Counted from the stretch's first letter, positions 7,386-16,106 are shown. The stretch: DNA of 64,000 nt from Roseovarius sp. (GCF_027019125.1 NZ_JALUXE010000024.1:1-64000), one strand, 5' to 3'. Notes: generated by a model not told the origin, from the letters alone. Translations and numbers: made by a program.

Positions 7386-9515
7386 TCACTCGGCGGCTGT
7401 CTTGGCGAAGGCGTCACCGGCGATGGGATCATCTTCTCCCGAGGGTTCGTAATCTCCGATAGCCGGTTCGCCGCCGTCTTCCGCCGATTGCGCTTCGCTA
7501 GCGTCGGGATCGTCTTCGGAACCGTCATCGTCGGTGCGGTCCGCGTCGTCGACCAACTCGATCTCCGGCGCGTCCTCTTCCGGCAGCGGCGGCGTGCGCA
7601 GCGGGTCGGGCAGCCAGCCGGTGCCGACGAGCAGGTCCTCGGCGGCGGTCACCATCTCCGCCTTCTTCAGGCCGGCGATCCGGTCAGCGGCGTCTTCGCC
7701 TTTCGCCTCGCGCACGGCTTCCAGGATGAGCGCCTTGGTCACGCGGCCGAGGTAGCTGTCACCCGTGGCCGTCCAGCCCGCCTTGGCCATGTCGAGCCCG
7801 ACGGTCCCGGCCAGCACATCCGCATGCGCGATGGCGCGCGGCCGGCGTTGGTAGGGGTCGTGGACGGCATTCACGCTCATCGCCACGCAATGGGCGAAGA
7901 GCGCCTCGCGGCTGCAGCTGTCGAACTCGGTCAGCGCCTCCCAGAGGTCCTCGGATGCCTTCGGCAGGTTCCGTGCCCAGGTCTCGTGGCGCTGGTCGAT
8001 GGCTTGCGCATAGGCCGTGTCGCCGAGGCCCGGCACCTGCGATCCGAAGGCGGCATTGCGCGGTTCGATCTCGACACAGCTGTCGACCGCGTAGCGATAG
8101 AAGAGCCGCAGGACCATCGCGTGCAGCGCCGCGAGGAAGGCGACCTGCGGGTCCTGGGCCAGCGCATTGCGCAGCGCCAGGGTCCGATGGGCCGTCAGTT
8201 CCATGACGAGGCGGTCGGAGAGCGGTTTCAGGCCGTCATCCTCTTCCTCCTCGTCCGAGGCCGGCGCAACGGTGTTGTCGGAGTCCTCGATCGGCGCCGT
8301 TTCTGGTGCGACCTCACCGATATCCTCCACCTCCTCGGCCGGCTCATCTTCGGGCCGCACGTAGCCCCGTTCGACCCGCAGTCGCCCAGAACTGTCGATG
8401 CTGACGAAGGCTCCTGCCAGCGCGAGGTCGTCGGCCTCGTAGCAGATTGGACGCGCCTCGAGTGCCTCCATTGCCTCTTCGATCTCGCCCAACCGGGCAT
8501 CGACGTCGTCGGGCAACTCGTCGGCTTCCGCATGCTCGGCCTCAAGCGCGTCGTATTCGGCCTTCAGTGCCTGATAGCTGGCAGCCTCCTCGTCGCTCAT
8601 CGGCACCGCCTCGCCGTGGACCCGGCGCATCCCGAAAGTGTGGCCGTAGGGGAACTCGGTGTCGACCTCGACCCATTTCCAGCCCTCGGCGCGGATGGCT
8701 TCAGCCTCTTCGGCGAGCTTCTCGCGCACCATCACGTCGAGCAGGGCGGCATCCTGCAGCCAGCCGCCGTCGTCCTGCTGGAACAGGTCGCGCAGGATCT
8801 CGCCCCCGGCCCCGACGTAATCGTCGAGCCCGACGAACTGAGCCCGCTTGTCCGAGGCCCGCACCGCACCCTCGGTCAGCATGCGGCGGATCTCGTAGGG
8901 TTGCCGGGAATAGTGCCGCTGCAGCGCCTCCCAGACTTGGCTTTGCCGCGTTTGATCGGGATTGACCGTAAAGGCCATCAACTGGTCGAGCGTCATCTCC
9001 TCCTCGGCATAGGCGTCGAGCAGCGACGGCGCGACCGCGGCGAGCTTCAGCCGCTGCTTGACCACGCTGGCCGAGACGAAGAAGGCCGCGGCGATCTCCT
9101 CCTCTGTGCGGCCTTTCTCGCGCATCGCCTGGAAGGCTCGGAACTGGTCGAGCGGATGCAGCGGCGCGCGCTGGACGTTCTCGGCGAGGCTGTCTTCCTC
9201 GGCGAGCCCGTCTGTGCGCACGATGCAGGGGACAAGTGCTGTCTTGTTCATGCGCTTCTGTTTGACGAGCAGTTCGAGCGCCCGGAACCGCCGCCCGCCG
9301 GCGGGGATCGTGTACATGCCGGTCTCGGCGCCGCTGTCGTCCATCACGGGCCGGACCGTGATGGAGCTGAGCAGCGTCCGCCGCGCGATGTCCTCGGCCA
9401 GTTCCTCGATCGACACGCCCGCCTTGACGTGGCGCACGTTCGACTGGCTGAGCATCAGCTTGTTGAACGGAATGTCGCGCGAGGCGCTGAGGGTAATTTT
9501 CTGTTGCTTGGTCAT
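7386..9515 (-). CDS. Large ParB/RepB-like protein of the element
   Basis: A 709-aa protein. Residues about 12-115 are the ParB N-terminal (CTPase/nuclease-like) domain, with AGGRRFRALELL near 73 and the box II motif SLAENVQRAPLHPLDQFRAF. A helix-turn-helix region follows at about 135-175. The remaining 500 residues include Glu/Asp-rich stretches near 430-460 and at the C-terminus. Chromosomal ParB is about 300 residues, so this is the long ICE/plasmid subtype. No parA gene is adjacent, so classical partitioning is not implied; transcriptional or maintenance roles are as likely. The start at 9515 follows GCGGAG, which sits directly below a structured leader. Confidence 0.87.
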   Translation of the reverse strand: MTKQQKITLSASRDIPFNKLMLSQSNVRHVKAGVSIEELAEDIARRTLLSSITVRPVMDDSGAETGMYTIPAGGRRFRALELLVKQKRMNKTALVPCIVRTDGLAEEDSLAENVQRAPLHPLDQFRAFQAMREKGRTEEEIAAAFFVSASVVKQRLKLAAVAPSLLDAYAEEEMTLDQLMAFTVNPDQTRQSQVWEALQRHYSRQPYEIRRMLTEGAVRASDKRAQFVGLDDYVGAGGEILRDLFQQDDGGWLQDAALLDVMVREKLAEEAEAIRAEGWKWVEVDTEFPYGHTFGMRRVHGEAVPMSDEEAASYQALKAEYDALEAEHAEADELPDDVDARLGEIEEAMEALEARPICYEADDLALAGAFVSIDSSGRLRVERGYVRPEDEPAEEVEDIGEVAPETAPIEDSDNTVAPASDEEEEDDGLKPLSDRLVMELTAHRTLALRNALAQDPQVAFLAALHAMVLRLFYRYAVDSCVEIEPRNAAFGSQVPGLGDTAYAQAIDQRHETWARNLPKASEDLWEALTEFDSCSREALFAHCVAMSVNAVHDPYQRRPRAIAHADVLAGTVGLDMAKAGWTATGDSYLGRVTKALILEAVREAKGEDAADRIAGLKKAEMVTAAEDLLVGTGWLPDPLRTPPLPEEDAPEIELVDDADRTDDDGSEDDPDASEAQSAEDGGEPAIGDYEPSGEDDPIAGDAFAKTAAE

Positions 9516-9530
9516 CGGGATATCTCCGCA

Positions 9531-9571
9531 ACGGGCCAGCCGGGAGCCTCTCTCCCGACCTCCAAACCCGT
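9531..9571 (-). promoter_or_regulatory. Structured 5' leader of the ParB-like gene
   Basis: On the transcript, ACGGG and CCCGT form an outer stem (9567-9571 with 9531-9535). Inside it, CGGGAG and CTCCCG flank a five-base AGAGG loop (9541-9557). The ribosome-binding GCGGAG follows directly. The same architecture, with the same loop, precedes the DUF932 gene at 11864-11901. Similarity also continues upstream of the hairpin. Confidence 0.55.
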
Positions 9572-9736
9572 CACAGAAAACCCGGCCACCCTCTCACTCT
9601 ATGTGCGATCCCGGTGGCAACACCATGGAATGGCTTTTGCTTCATGGGGGACTTCGTCCAGGAGCACCTTTTTGGGGTGTAGTTCCTGCGATCCGTTTCG
9701 CTATAGTGCGAGTAAATTTGGGCGGTAAGGTTTGCC

Positions 9737-10483
9737 ATGAAAACAAAAGCTTTTCAGAGATTTATCCAGCGGATTGGATACTATGACAGCGACATTGAAC
9801 TGTGTGACTTGTTGGTGAACTCATACCTCAATGGGCCGAACTCGGACGAGAACATCGCGGTTGCTTTGAGTGCGACTGCTGAATCTCACCCAGTTTTGGC
9901 GGGGAGGCCGAATACACGAGCATCCCGAAACACCACCGGTAACCACCTCAAGAGCACCGTGGCCGCCGCCTATATCAAAGATCTGTTTGAAGACTTTTCT
10001 GAATACATCTCAGAAGTCATGACGAAAGCAGCCATAAAAGGAATTAATCCGGCTCAATTTGTCGGCGACGTGAAGATCGAGATCCAAGCACGAGACATTC
10101 TCTCCCATGGCACTTGGGATCAAGTCGTAAGCCACATCTCCGGCGAGATATTCAGAAAGCTGGAGAATGAAAGAAATACGCGCGAATTGATCAGGAAGGC
10201 CAGCCGTCGGCTCGGGTTGAACGTCGACAATGCGCTCTTGGACGCCGCGATGCCATATCTCGACGCTCGTCACATATTGGTCCACCGGGATGGCAAAACC
10301 GATCAGAAGTATCGCGACACATACCCGGCTGTTCGCCTGCGCAACGAAAAAATCGTCACAGACCTAACGTTTGCGAAGGACGCCAAGACAGCTGTAAAAG
10401 CTCTGGGCTCAGATATCGACGCAAAAATCATCGCAGCCGACCTCATTAGGCAGCAAGACCTCAGTGGCAATGCTGCCGAATGA
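9737..10483 (+). CDS. Putative HEPN-like protein, cargo gene
   Basis: A 248-aa protein with no signal peptide or membrane segment. Residues 175-190 read LDARHILVHRDGKTDQ. Arg178-x4-His183 followed by Arg/Asp resembles the R-x4-6-H motif of HEPN ribonucleases, and the flanking sequence is helical. The gene is on the plus strand between two minus-strand backbone genes (DUF932 and ParB-like), with visibly lower GC and its own upstream AT-rich stretch (TATAGT near 9700). The start at 9737 follows TAAGG. It looks like acquired cargo and may be a defence or toxin gene. No partner gene is adjacent, and the family call is by motif only. Confidence 0.6.
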   Translation: MKTKAFQRFIQRIGYYDSDIELCDLLVNSYLNGPNSDENIAVALSATAESHPVLAGRPNTRASRNTTGNHLKSTVAAAYIKDLFEDFSEYISEVMTKAAIKGINPAQFVGDVKIEIQARDILSHGTWDQVVSHISGEIFRKLENERNTRELIRKASRRLGLNVDNALLDAAMPYLDARHILVHRDGKTDQKYRDTYPAVRLRNEKIVTDLTFAKDAKTAVKALGSDIDAKIIAADLIRQQDLSGNAAE

Positions 10484-10615
10484 AACCTAGGCGCACGAGT
10501 GTCAGCAATGATCGTCGTTTTGACTCAGGAAGTTGATAGATGGCTCCTTGGAAATACGAGTTGTGATGGTGGCGCCCGGTGGGCGTTCATTTGGGCTGAG
10601 TCGTTTGTTGGGGCT

Positions 10616-10643
10616 GGGTGACAACCTGAACTGGTCGTCACCC
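10616..10643 (-). terminator. Terminator-like hairpin after DUF932
   Basis: Arms GGGTGAC (10616-10622) and GTCACCC (10637-10643) pair perfectly around a 14-base loop, just past the DUF932 stop codon. No strong T-run follows, so intrinsic termination is uncertain. Confidence 0.4.
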
Positions 10644-10654
10644 GATCAGACAAA

Positions 10655-11848
10655 CTAGACCACTCGCTCCAACAACGCCCTCGCCTTCCCCTCCATCACC
10701 AGTCGCGCGTCCTGCTGTGGCTTCGACCGAGCAACTGCGGTGATCCCCTGCACAAAGTCGAAGACGCTCTCGGGCGGGCGGCCTTCCTCGGCCAGGACCG
10801 TCTCGACAATCCGCCCTGTCTCCGCCTTCGAGAACCCGCGCTTGCGCAGGAAGTCTAGACGGTCCTCGTCCGACCGTGCGACGATCTTCTCCCGCGCCGC
10901 GCGAATGCCGTCGATGAAGGGTGCGGGCGAGGACTCTGCGAAGCGGCTGAGCGCAGGCGCGGCCTCATGCGCGAAGCGGGAGGCGGCGTATTTCGAGTGC
11001 CGGATGGTGATCTCCTGGAAGTCCTCGACGCCCCAAAGGTTGCGGTTTTGGCACACGGCCCGGAGATAGAAGCTCGCGATGCCGAGTGTCTTGGCGCCCA
11101 CCTCCGAGTTCCAGCAATAGAACCCCCGGAAGTAGAGGTCGGGCGAGCCATTGGGCAACAGCCCCGCCTCGATCGGATTGAGGTCGTCGACGAGGAACAG
11201 GAACACGTCACGGTCCGAGGCGTAGAGCGTCGTCGTCTCCTTCGTCACGTCCACGCGCGGATTGTAGATGCCCGTTGACCAGTCGAGCACGCCCGGCACC
11301 TTCCAGCGCGTGTCGCCGGTGCCGTTGCCCGCGATGCGCTGTACGGCGGAGACCAGTTCGTGGTCGTAGATGCGGCCGTAGTCCGGGCCCGTCACCGCGC
11401 GCAGTTCCGTGCGGCCATTCGCGACCTCCAGGGTCTTGATCTGCTCGGCCCGGTGGTTGGTCAGCCCGTATTGCAGGTTGATCCCCGCCAGCGGCGCGGG
11501 CAGTTGCCGCAGATAGGCGGCAGGCGCGCCGACGAGGCTCGAGAGCTGGCCAAAGGACCAATGCGTCGGCGCGACGGGCTCATCCGTGCCCGGCAGGACA
11601 AGGCTTAGTTTCTCCGGGTCGTCGCGATGCGCCTCGACCCGGAGCGCCGCACTCTCCACCGTGCGCGTCCGGCTCCGCTCCGCCCGGCCCTTGACCGAGG
11701 CGAAAAGATCGTCGAGCGACAGGAACCGCTCGTCATCCGGCCGCGAGAACCACTCGGACGACACGCGGTCCACATTCGTGCCGCGCGACACATCCACCTT
11801 ATAGCCGCCGCTCATGTCACGCCCGGCATCGATGAGTTCGGTGTTCAT
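10655..11848 (-). CDS. DUF932 domain protein
   Basis: A 397-aa protein of the phage/plasmid-like DUF932 family. Typical stretches are HWSFGQLSSLVGAPAAYLRQL, ELRAVTGPDYGRIYDHELV and FRGFYCWNSEVGAKTLGIASF. The family is widespread on conjugative elements; its function is not established, and an antirestriction-like role has been suggested only by context. The start at 11848 is set by GGAGG seven bases upstream; the open frame continues to 11977 but is Arg/Gly-rich leader. It is the rightmost minus-strand backbone gene and shares its leader structure with the ParB-like gene. Confidence 0.88.
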   Translation of the reverse strand: MNTELIDAGRDMSGGYKVDVSRGTNVDRVSSEWFSRPDDERFLSLDDLFASVKGRAERSRTRTVESAALRVEAHRDDPEKLSLVLPGTDEPVAPTHWSFGQLSSLVGAPAAYLRQLPAPLAGINLQYGLTNHRAEQIKTLEVANGRTELRAVTGPDYGRIYDHELVSAVQRIAGNGTGDTRWKVPGVLDWSTGIYNPRVDVTKETTTLYASDRDVFLFLVDDLNPIEAGLLPNGSPDLYFRGFYCWNSEVGAKTLGIASFYLRAVCQNRNLWGVEDFQEITIRHSKYAASRFAHEAAPALSRFAESSPAPFIDGIRAAREKIVARSDEDRLDFLRKRGFSKAETGRIVETVLAEEGRPPESVFDFVQGITAVARSKPQQDARLVMEGKARALLERVV

Positions 11849-11863
11849 TTGAAAACCTCCGCG

Positions 11864-11901
11864 ACGGGCGCCGGAGGCCTCTCCTCCAGCCCTCAACCCG
11901 T
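11864..11901 (-). promoter_or_regulatory. Structured 5' leader of the DUF932 gene
   Basis: ACGGG/CCCGT form the outer stem and TGGAGG/CCTCCG the inner stem (last pair T-G) around the loop AGAGG. Compared with the ParB-like leader, two inner base pairs change on both sides of the stem so that pairing is kept. The ribosome-binding GCGGAGG follows immediately. Confidence 0.55.
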
Positions 11902-12129
11902 CACGGTCCCCCCTGCCCGCCTCTGACTCTCGGGAAACCGTTGAAAGTCCGCAGGAAGTCCGCCGATTTGATCGCATTCTGTCCTATTTCTTCGCCACCT
12001 TCTGCCGCCGCTTGCCGCCCTTTTCACGATCAAGGTCCCTCATCCCGCCAAACGCCGCCGCCCGCTCGCATTGATGGAGAACGTGGCTGAGGCCAGGATG
12101 TGGAGCAGAGAAACCACCGAGACTGACAG

Positions 12130-12387
12130 ATGAACACGCTTTTTCTCCTGATGGCTCAATATGATGGCCGCGCGGTCGTGCCGGTCGATGCGGTCTGCAA
12201 AGACTACTTTTCCCATCTGACCTTGCCGAAGTTTCTCAGGAAGGTCAGTTCCGGTGAAATCGATCTGCCGCTGGTGCGATCGGAGCGCAGCCAGAAGAGC
12301 GCCAAGGGCGTCCACCTCTCGGATCTCGCCACCTATCTCGACAAGCGTCGCGAGGTCGCGCTGTACGAGCGGGACGCCTTCAAGTAG
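12130..12387 (+). CDS. PrtN-like pyocin activator family protein
   Basis: An 85-aa protein that fits the PrtN (pyocin activator) family from end to end: NTLFLLMAQYDGRAVVPVDA at the start, then CKDYFSHLTLPKFLRKV, SQKSAKGVHLSDLATYLDKRR. In Pseudomonas, PrtN activates pyocin genes. In alphaproteobacteria, relatives sit singly on prophages and integrative elements and may act as small DNA-binding switches. It is divergent from the DUF932 gene, near the element's right edge. No integrase or phage structural gene is beside it in this window, so its target is unknown. Confidence 0.8.
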   Translation: MNTLFLLMAQYDGRAVVPVDAVCKDYFSHLTLPKFLRKVSSGEIDLPLVRSERSQKSAKGVHLSDLATYLDKRREVALYERDAFK

Positions 12388-12559
12388 TGACTATCGGCTC
12401 TTCAGAAGAGGCTCGTCCCAGACCCCAAAACACCGGTTGGATTTGAGCTGGGGAGCGGTTTTCTCACCGATTCGGTCCGTCCAATCCAAGTGGCTCAAAC
12501 CCCATCGCCCAAAATTCGCGCAAAGCCCGTCCGGCAAAAACTTAAGCAACTGACATTAA

Positions 12560-12802
12560 ATGATAAAATGGCATATCTTGGCGATAAAGGGTGAAATTCT
12601 CCGCCTGATTTTTGTGCGCATGGCCGGGACGGACTTACAACATGATTTACAACACGAGTTACAACATGACCTCAAGAAATTGAAAAATCACAGGCTTTTC
12701 GAACCGTCGGTCCAGTCCATCATCGGTGCTGTGGACAGGCGCGCGGCCTCTGTGGCTGCGTTCAAGGGCATTCTGCGATCTCCTAGGGGCCACTTGCGGT
12801 GA
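12560..12802 (+). CDS. Doubtful small protein with LQHD repeats
   Basis: An 80-aa frame, or 60 aa if started at the internal MAGTDL. It contains LQHD-LQHE-LQHD encoded by the tandem 12-bp repeats, using TTA codons that are rare in this genome, followed by KKLKNHRLFEPSVQSIIGAVDRR. There is no convincing ribosome-binding site and I recognise no family. It may be a real element gene or a chance frame through DNA iterons. Confidence 0.25.
   Translation: MIKWHILAIKGEILRLIFVRMAGTDLQHDLQHELQHDLKKLKNHRLFEPSVQSIIGAVDRRAASVAAFKGILRSPRGHLR
12635..12670. repeat. Three tandem 12-bp repeats
   Basis: Three adjacent copies of TTACAACAYGA plus one variable base, at 12635, 12647 and 12659. The exact 12-bp period could be iterons (protein-binding repeats), or a tetrapeptide repeat if the surrounding frame is translated. 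Confidence 0.6.
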
Positions 12803-12942
12803 AACGCACCATACGCAGACTGATGATAATCTGCCACCCTGACTGCACGAAAACACGTCAACGGCGATCATTGGGCGGGGCTGGAAGAGAGGCACCCGAA
12901 GCGCATATATGCGATCCGCGTCGGCCATTTGGACAAGCGCGT

Positions 12943-13281
12943 CTAGCAAGCCGCCGAGACGATGATCTCCACCTTCAGGTCAGGGCGGGCCAGTTTCGCT
13001 TCGCCGCAGGCCCGTGCGGGCGCGTGGCCCTCGGGCACCCAGGCATCCCAGACCGCGTTCATCTCGGCGAAATCGGCCATGTCAGCCAACCAGATAATCG
13101 CCGTGAGCATCCGGTCGGGCGACGACCCAGCCCTGTCAAGAAGCGCCTCGACGCGCGACAGGCAATCGCGGGTCTGTTCGGCTACCGTTGCGCCGTCACC
13201 GACCTGACCGCACAGATAGGCGACGCCGTTATGCTTGACGACCTTGCTCATGCGCTGGCCTGTTTCGATCCGTTCTATCAT
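12943..13281 (-). CDS. RidA/YjgF family enamine/imine deaminase
   Basis: A 112-aa protein. The C-terminal [20 protein letters not shown] carries the conserved Arg and Glu region of the Rid family, and [20 protein letters not shown] is the usual N-terminal signature. Rid proteins hydrolyse reactive imines and enamines to ketones plus ammonia. It overlaps the upstream FAD-oxidoreductase gene by 4 bp (ATGA), and AAGGAGAT lies before its start. That oxidoreductase would make imines, so the context fits a clean-up role. It is the last gene of the catabolic operon. Which Rid subgroup it belongs to was not resolved. Confidence 0.88.
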   Translation of the reverse strand: MIERIETGQRMSKVVKHNGVAYLCGQVGDGATVAEQTRDCLSRVEALLDRAGSSPDRMLTAIIWLADMADFAEMNAVWDAWVPEGHAPARACGEAKLARPDLKVEIIVSAAC

Positions 13282-14687
13282 GTCGTTATCTCCTTCTCCG
13301 CCTTGTCCAAAGGCGTCTCCTCCATGGCGGCGAGTTCGCCAAGTGTCACGGGCTTGAGGGGTGGGCGAATGCGGTAATATCCGGTCTCGTCCGGGGTGCG
13401 CCCGTTCGCCTCGGCCAGCAGCGCCGTCACGGTGAGACCGCAATAGCGCCCTTGACACGGCCCCATACCCGCGCGGCCATAGGCCTTGGCCTGGTTCGGC
13501 CCGAGACAGCCCAAACGGGCTTGCTCACGGATCTTGCCCGCCGTCACCTCCTCGCAACGGCAGATCACGGTCTTGTCCTCCGGCGACAGCGCTTCTGCAC
13601 AAGGTGGGTAGGCCGCATCGAGGAAGGGACGCGCAGCAAGTTCCCGGTCCAGTGCGGCGCGCAGGGGTACGGCATGTCCGTCGCGCTCGACCTCGGTCAG
13701 GCGTTCCGCCAGTTCGGCGATCCGCAGCGCGGCGATTTTCCCGGCGATCTCGGCGGCCTTCGCCCCGCCGATGCCGCCACCATCGCCCGCGATGAAGATG
13801 CCCGTCACGTCGGTGCCGCCCCAGCGATCCAACACCGGCGCAAAGCAGGTCTGGTCCGCGTTCCAGCGATGCGCAACGCCCAGGGATCGCGCGGCCTGAG
13901 TATTGGGCACGACGCCATGGTGAAGGAAGACAGTGTCGCAGGCGATCCGTTGCGACCTGCCCCGACTGGTGAAGCGGACGGCCTCGGCCCTGCCATCGCC
14001 TTCCACCTTGATGCCGACCGCGCCTGTGTGGCGAGGCACCCGCGCGCGGACAATCTCGGCCAGCAGCTTCAAGCCCTTGAGCATGTAGGGCCACCCCCTC
14101 AGGGCACCGCCCAGATGCCGCATGGCACGTAGCAGGTCTGCGGTCGTCTGCGTTTCGACCATGGCCTGCGGCGGCGTGCCGGCTCGCACCATCTGCGCTG
14201 CGATGAGGTAGAGGAGCGGACCCGACCCGACAAGAACCGCGCGGCGCGCCAGCACTCCTGACTGTTTGAGCAGGATCTGACCCGCACCGGCCGTCATCAC
14301 GCCCGGCAGGGTCCAGCCAGGCAGCGGCATCGGCCGTTCCAGAGCGCCGGTGGCAATCAGAACCCGGTCGGCCGCCAACTGCGCCGCGCGGCCTTCGCGC
14401 GTGTAGGAAATCCGGAACCCCTCTTCGATGGCCCAGACCACCGCGCCGGTGACATGACGGATACCGTCGTGCCGCAGCCCGGCCGTAAGGCGCCTGCCAT
14501 CCGTGTAGTCAGACCCGAGGATGTCGCCGCGCAGTGACCCGGCCCGGTCCACATCGCGGTAAATCTGCCCACCCGGCCGCGCCTGCTCGTCGAGCAGCAC
14601 AACGCGCAAACCGTGCCCCGCCGCCTCCTGCGCCGCAGCCATGCCCGCAGGGCCCGCCCCGATGATGGCAAGGTCAAACTGGTCCAT
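13278..14687 (-). CDS. HcnB/OoxA-like FAD oxidoreductase with BFD-type [2Fe-2S] domain
   Basis: A 469-aa protein. The N-terminal dinucleotide-binding motif is [20 protein letters not shown], and a second Rossmann motif is [16 protein letters not shown]. The C-terminal BFD-like cluster has Cys residues in [13 protein letters not shown] and GPCQGRYCG. This is the alpha subunit of the HcnABC / octopine-nopaline oxidase / D-hydroxyproline dehydrogenase group. Its start at 14687 overlaps the small ferredoxin-like gene by 14 bp. It forms an operon with a DadA-like subunit and RidA, so it probably oxidises a secondary amine or amino-acid derivative. The substrate cannot be read from sequence. Confidence 0.85.
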   Translation of the reverse strand: MDQFDLAIIGAGPAGMAAAQEAAGHGLRVVLLDEQARPGGQIYRDVDRAGSLRGDILGSDYTDGRRLTAGLRHDGIRHVTGAVVWAIEEGFRISYTREGRAAQLAADRVLIATGALERPMPLPGWTLPGVMTAGAGQILLKQSGVLARRAVLVGSGPLLYLIAAQMVRAGTPPQAMVETQTTADLLRAMRHLGGALRGWPYMLKGLKLLAEIVRARVPRHTGAVGIKVEGDGRAEAVRFTSRGRSQRIACDTVFLHHGVVPNTQAARSLGVAHRWNADQTCFAPVLDRWGGTDVTGIFIAGDGGGIGGAKAAEIAGKIAALRIAELAERLTEVERDGHAVPLRAALDRELAARPFLDAAYPPCAEALSPEDKTVICRCEEVTAGKIREQARLGCLGPNQAKAYGRAGMGPCQGRYCGLTVTALLAEANGRTPDETGYYRIRPPLKPVTLGELAAMEETPLDKAEKEITT

Positions 14688-14976
14688 CGGCATCCCCCCG
14701 AGGCTTGGCGATGTCCATGCCAGCCGACACCTCAACCATGCAGGCTTGGCGGACGACGCCCCCGATCTCAACAAGGCAGTCGAAACAGGCCCCCATCATG
14801 CAGAAGGGCCCACGCGGCGCGCCCGAGACAGGCGTATGGCGCAAAACATCGACTCCTGCCGCCAGAAGCGCCGCGGCGAGGTTCGCGCCTTCGGGCAACT
14901 CGAGCTGCGCGCCGTCGAAGGTAACCGACACGCGCGGACCTTGTTCGAGTTCAAGAAACGGCGAAGCGGGATTCAC
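14674..14976 (-). CDS. HcnA-like (2Fe-2S) small subunit
   Basis: A 100-aa ferredoxin-like subunit with Cys residues in PFCMMGACFDCLVEI and VRQAC. It would pass electrons between the two flavoprotein subunits of an HcnABC-type oxidase. I start it at a GTG (14976), because GGAGG lies six bases upstream and the product then begins NPASPFLELEQGPRVSVTF, as in relatives. Upstream in-frame extension only mirrors the neighbouring gene. It overlaps the DadA-like gene by 26 bp, consistent with translational coupling of the three subunits. Confidence 0.85.
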   Translation of the reverse strand: MNPASPFLELEQGPRVSVTFDGAQLELPEGANLAAALLAAGVDVLRHTPVSGAPRGPFCMMGACFDCLVEIGGVVRQACMVEVSAGMDIAKPRGDADGPV

Positions 14977-16051
14977 CGAACACCTCCAGATCGGGGGCCG
15001 CGTCAGTGCCTTCCAGCCAGTCAGGCAAAAGGCGTGCATGAGCGGCGGCCAGTGTGATGCCGCTGTGGCAGGTGACGAGGAAGGCCCCAGGCATATCGGG
15101 GCTTTGCTGGTAGATGGGCAGCCCGTCGGGCGAGAGCACGCGGAGCGCGCCCCAGGACCGGACAAGCTGCGCCTTTGCGAGCGCCGGGTAGGCCGCGATG
15201 GCCTCGGAGGCGAGCCGGGACAGGCCCGGCTGCGTCACCCGGTCATCGAGGCCCACTTCTTCATTGGTGGCCCCGATCTGGATGCCGCCTTCGTCGACCT
15301 GCCGCGCGATGAGCGAGGGCCGATTGATCAGCTTTGGCAGCTTTTCGGTGATCAGGACCTGGCCGCGCTGGGGACGGATCGGAGCCTTGAAGCCCATCTT
15401 GGGGCCAAGCTGGGCCGCGCCGAGGCCAGCCGACAGGATGACCTTGCCTGCTTCAATGGTTGTGCCATCGGCGCACGAGATGCGGAAGCCATCCGGCCTG
15501 TCCACATCCGTTACGGTCTTGCCAGTCAGGACGCGCCCACCCATCCGCCGCACGTCGGCGGCCAGAGCCAGCAACAGCTTGAGCGGGTTCGCGTGCCCGT
15601 CCTGATGATGCAGGATCGCGCCGACGACCTTGGGTCCTATATGCGGCTCTTCCTTGCGAAGCGCATTGTGGCCCAGAACCTCGAACGGGTAGTCGCCGCC
15701 AAGCTGCGCTTTCAGTCTCTCGTATTTCTCGACAGTCGCCTGCAACGTCTCTTCAGAGAAGTGCAGGTCATACCCGCCATTCTGTTGAAGCGGCACCGTC
15801 TGCCCGGTGTTCTCGCCCAGTTCTGCCGCGAACTCCGCCCAGATCGCGGCGGACTGCTGCGACCACTGCGCATAGCGCGGCTGGTTCATGCCCTTGGACT
15901 GAACCCAGACCAGACCGAAATTCCCCCGGCTCGCCCGAAAGGAGCCATCGTCGCCATCGAGCACGGCGACGGTCCGTCCGCGCTTGAGCAGACCCCAAGC
16001 GACAGAGAGGCCTACGACGCCGCCTCCGATGATGGCAAATTCGGTTTCCAT
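14951..16051 (-). CDS. DadA/OoxB-like FAD-dependent oxidoreductase
   Basis: A 366-aa D-amino-acid-oxidase fold protein. Residues 5-24 (FAIIGGGVVGLSVAWGLLKR) bind FAD, and the C-terminal SWGALRVLSPDGLPIYQ plus TCHSGITLAAAHARLLPDWL are the family's substrate-side signatures. It is the probable beta subunit of a three-part amine oxidase with the two downstream genes. The start at 16051 is the family N-terminus; longer upstream frame is not coding. It follows a TRAP binding-protein gene by 55 bp on the same strand, so uptake and oxidation appear co-transcribed. Opine, D-hydroxyproline or another N-substituted amino acid are candidate substrates. Confidence 0.87.
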   Translation of the reverse strand: METEFAIIGGGVVGLSVAWGLLKRGRTVAVLDGDDGSFRASRGNFGLVWVQSKGMNQPRYAQWSQQSAAIWAEFAAELGENTGQTVPLQQNGGYDLHFSEETLQATVEKYERLKAQLGGDYPFEVLGHNALRKEEPHIGPKVVGAILHHQDGHANPLKLLLALAADVRRMGGRVLTGKTVTDVDRPDGFRISCADGTTIEAGKVILSAGLGAAQLGPKMGFKAPIRPQRGQVLITEKLPKLINRPSLIARQVDEGGIQIGATNEEVGLDDRVTQPGLSRLASEAIAAYPALAKAQLVRSWGALRVLSPDGLPIYQQSPDMPGAFLVTCHSGITLAAAHARLLPDWLEGTDAAPDLEVFGESRFAVS

Positions 16052-16106
16052 TGATCCGCCCTTCGGGTGAATGAGTCGGGGCGGAATGCCGCCCCGACAC
16101 CGATGG

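Larger units (their letters stand above)
1..12802. mobile_element. End of an integrative/conjugative or plasmid-like element
   Basis: The segment carries a backbone familiar from alphaproteobacterial ICEs and large plasmids: DUF932, ParB-like, Toprim primase-like, DUF2493, SSB, XRE and DUF2285-type regulators, nearly all on the minus strand. It stops at a PrtN-like gene and an AT-richer stretch, after which ordinary metabolic operons begin. No integrase, relaxase, T4SS gene or att repeat is visible, so the rest must lie left of the window. The right boundary near 12.8 kb is inferred from the change in gene content and base composition, not from a seen junction. Confidence 0.55.
12388..12942. 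other. AT-richer border stretch between element and core genes
   Basis: About 550 bp with lower GC than either side. It holds the 12-bp tandem repeats and one weak open frame described separately. No integrase, tRNA fragment or clear direct repeat marking an attachment site is seen. It is the best place to look for the element's right junction. Confidence 0.4.

Noticed and set aside
7272..9728. 818-codon open frame on the plus strand
   Set aside because: It is the antisense shadow of the ParB-like gene in GC-rich DNA. It has no family motifs, while the minus-strand frame has ParB signatures.
12659..12949. Minus-strand 96-codon frame in the border region
   Set aside because: Cys/Arg/Ser-rich composition, no ribosome-binding site and no motif.
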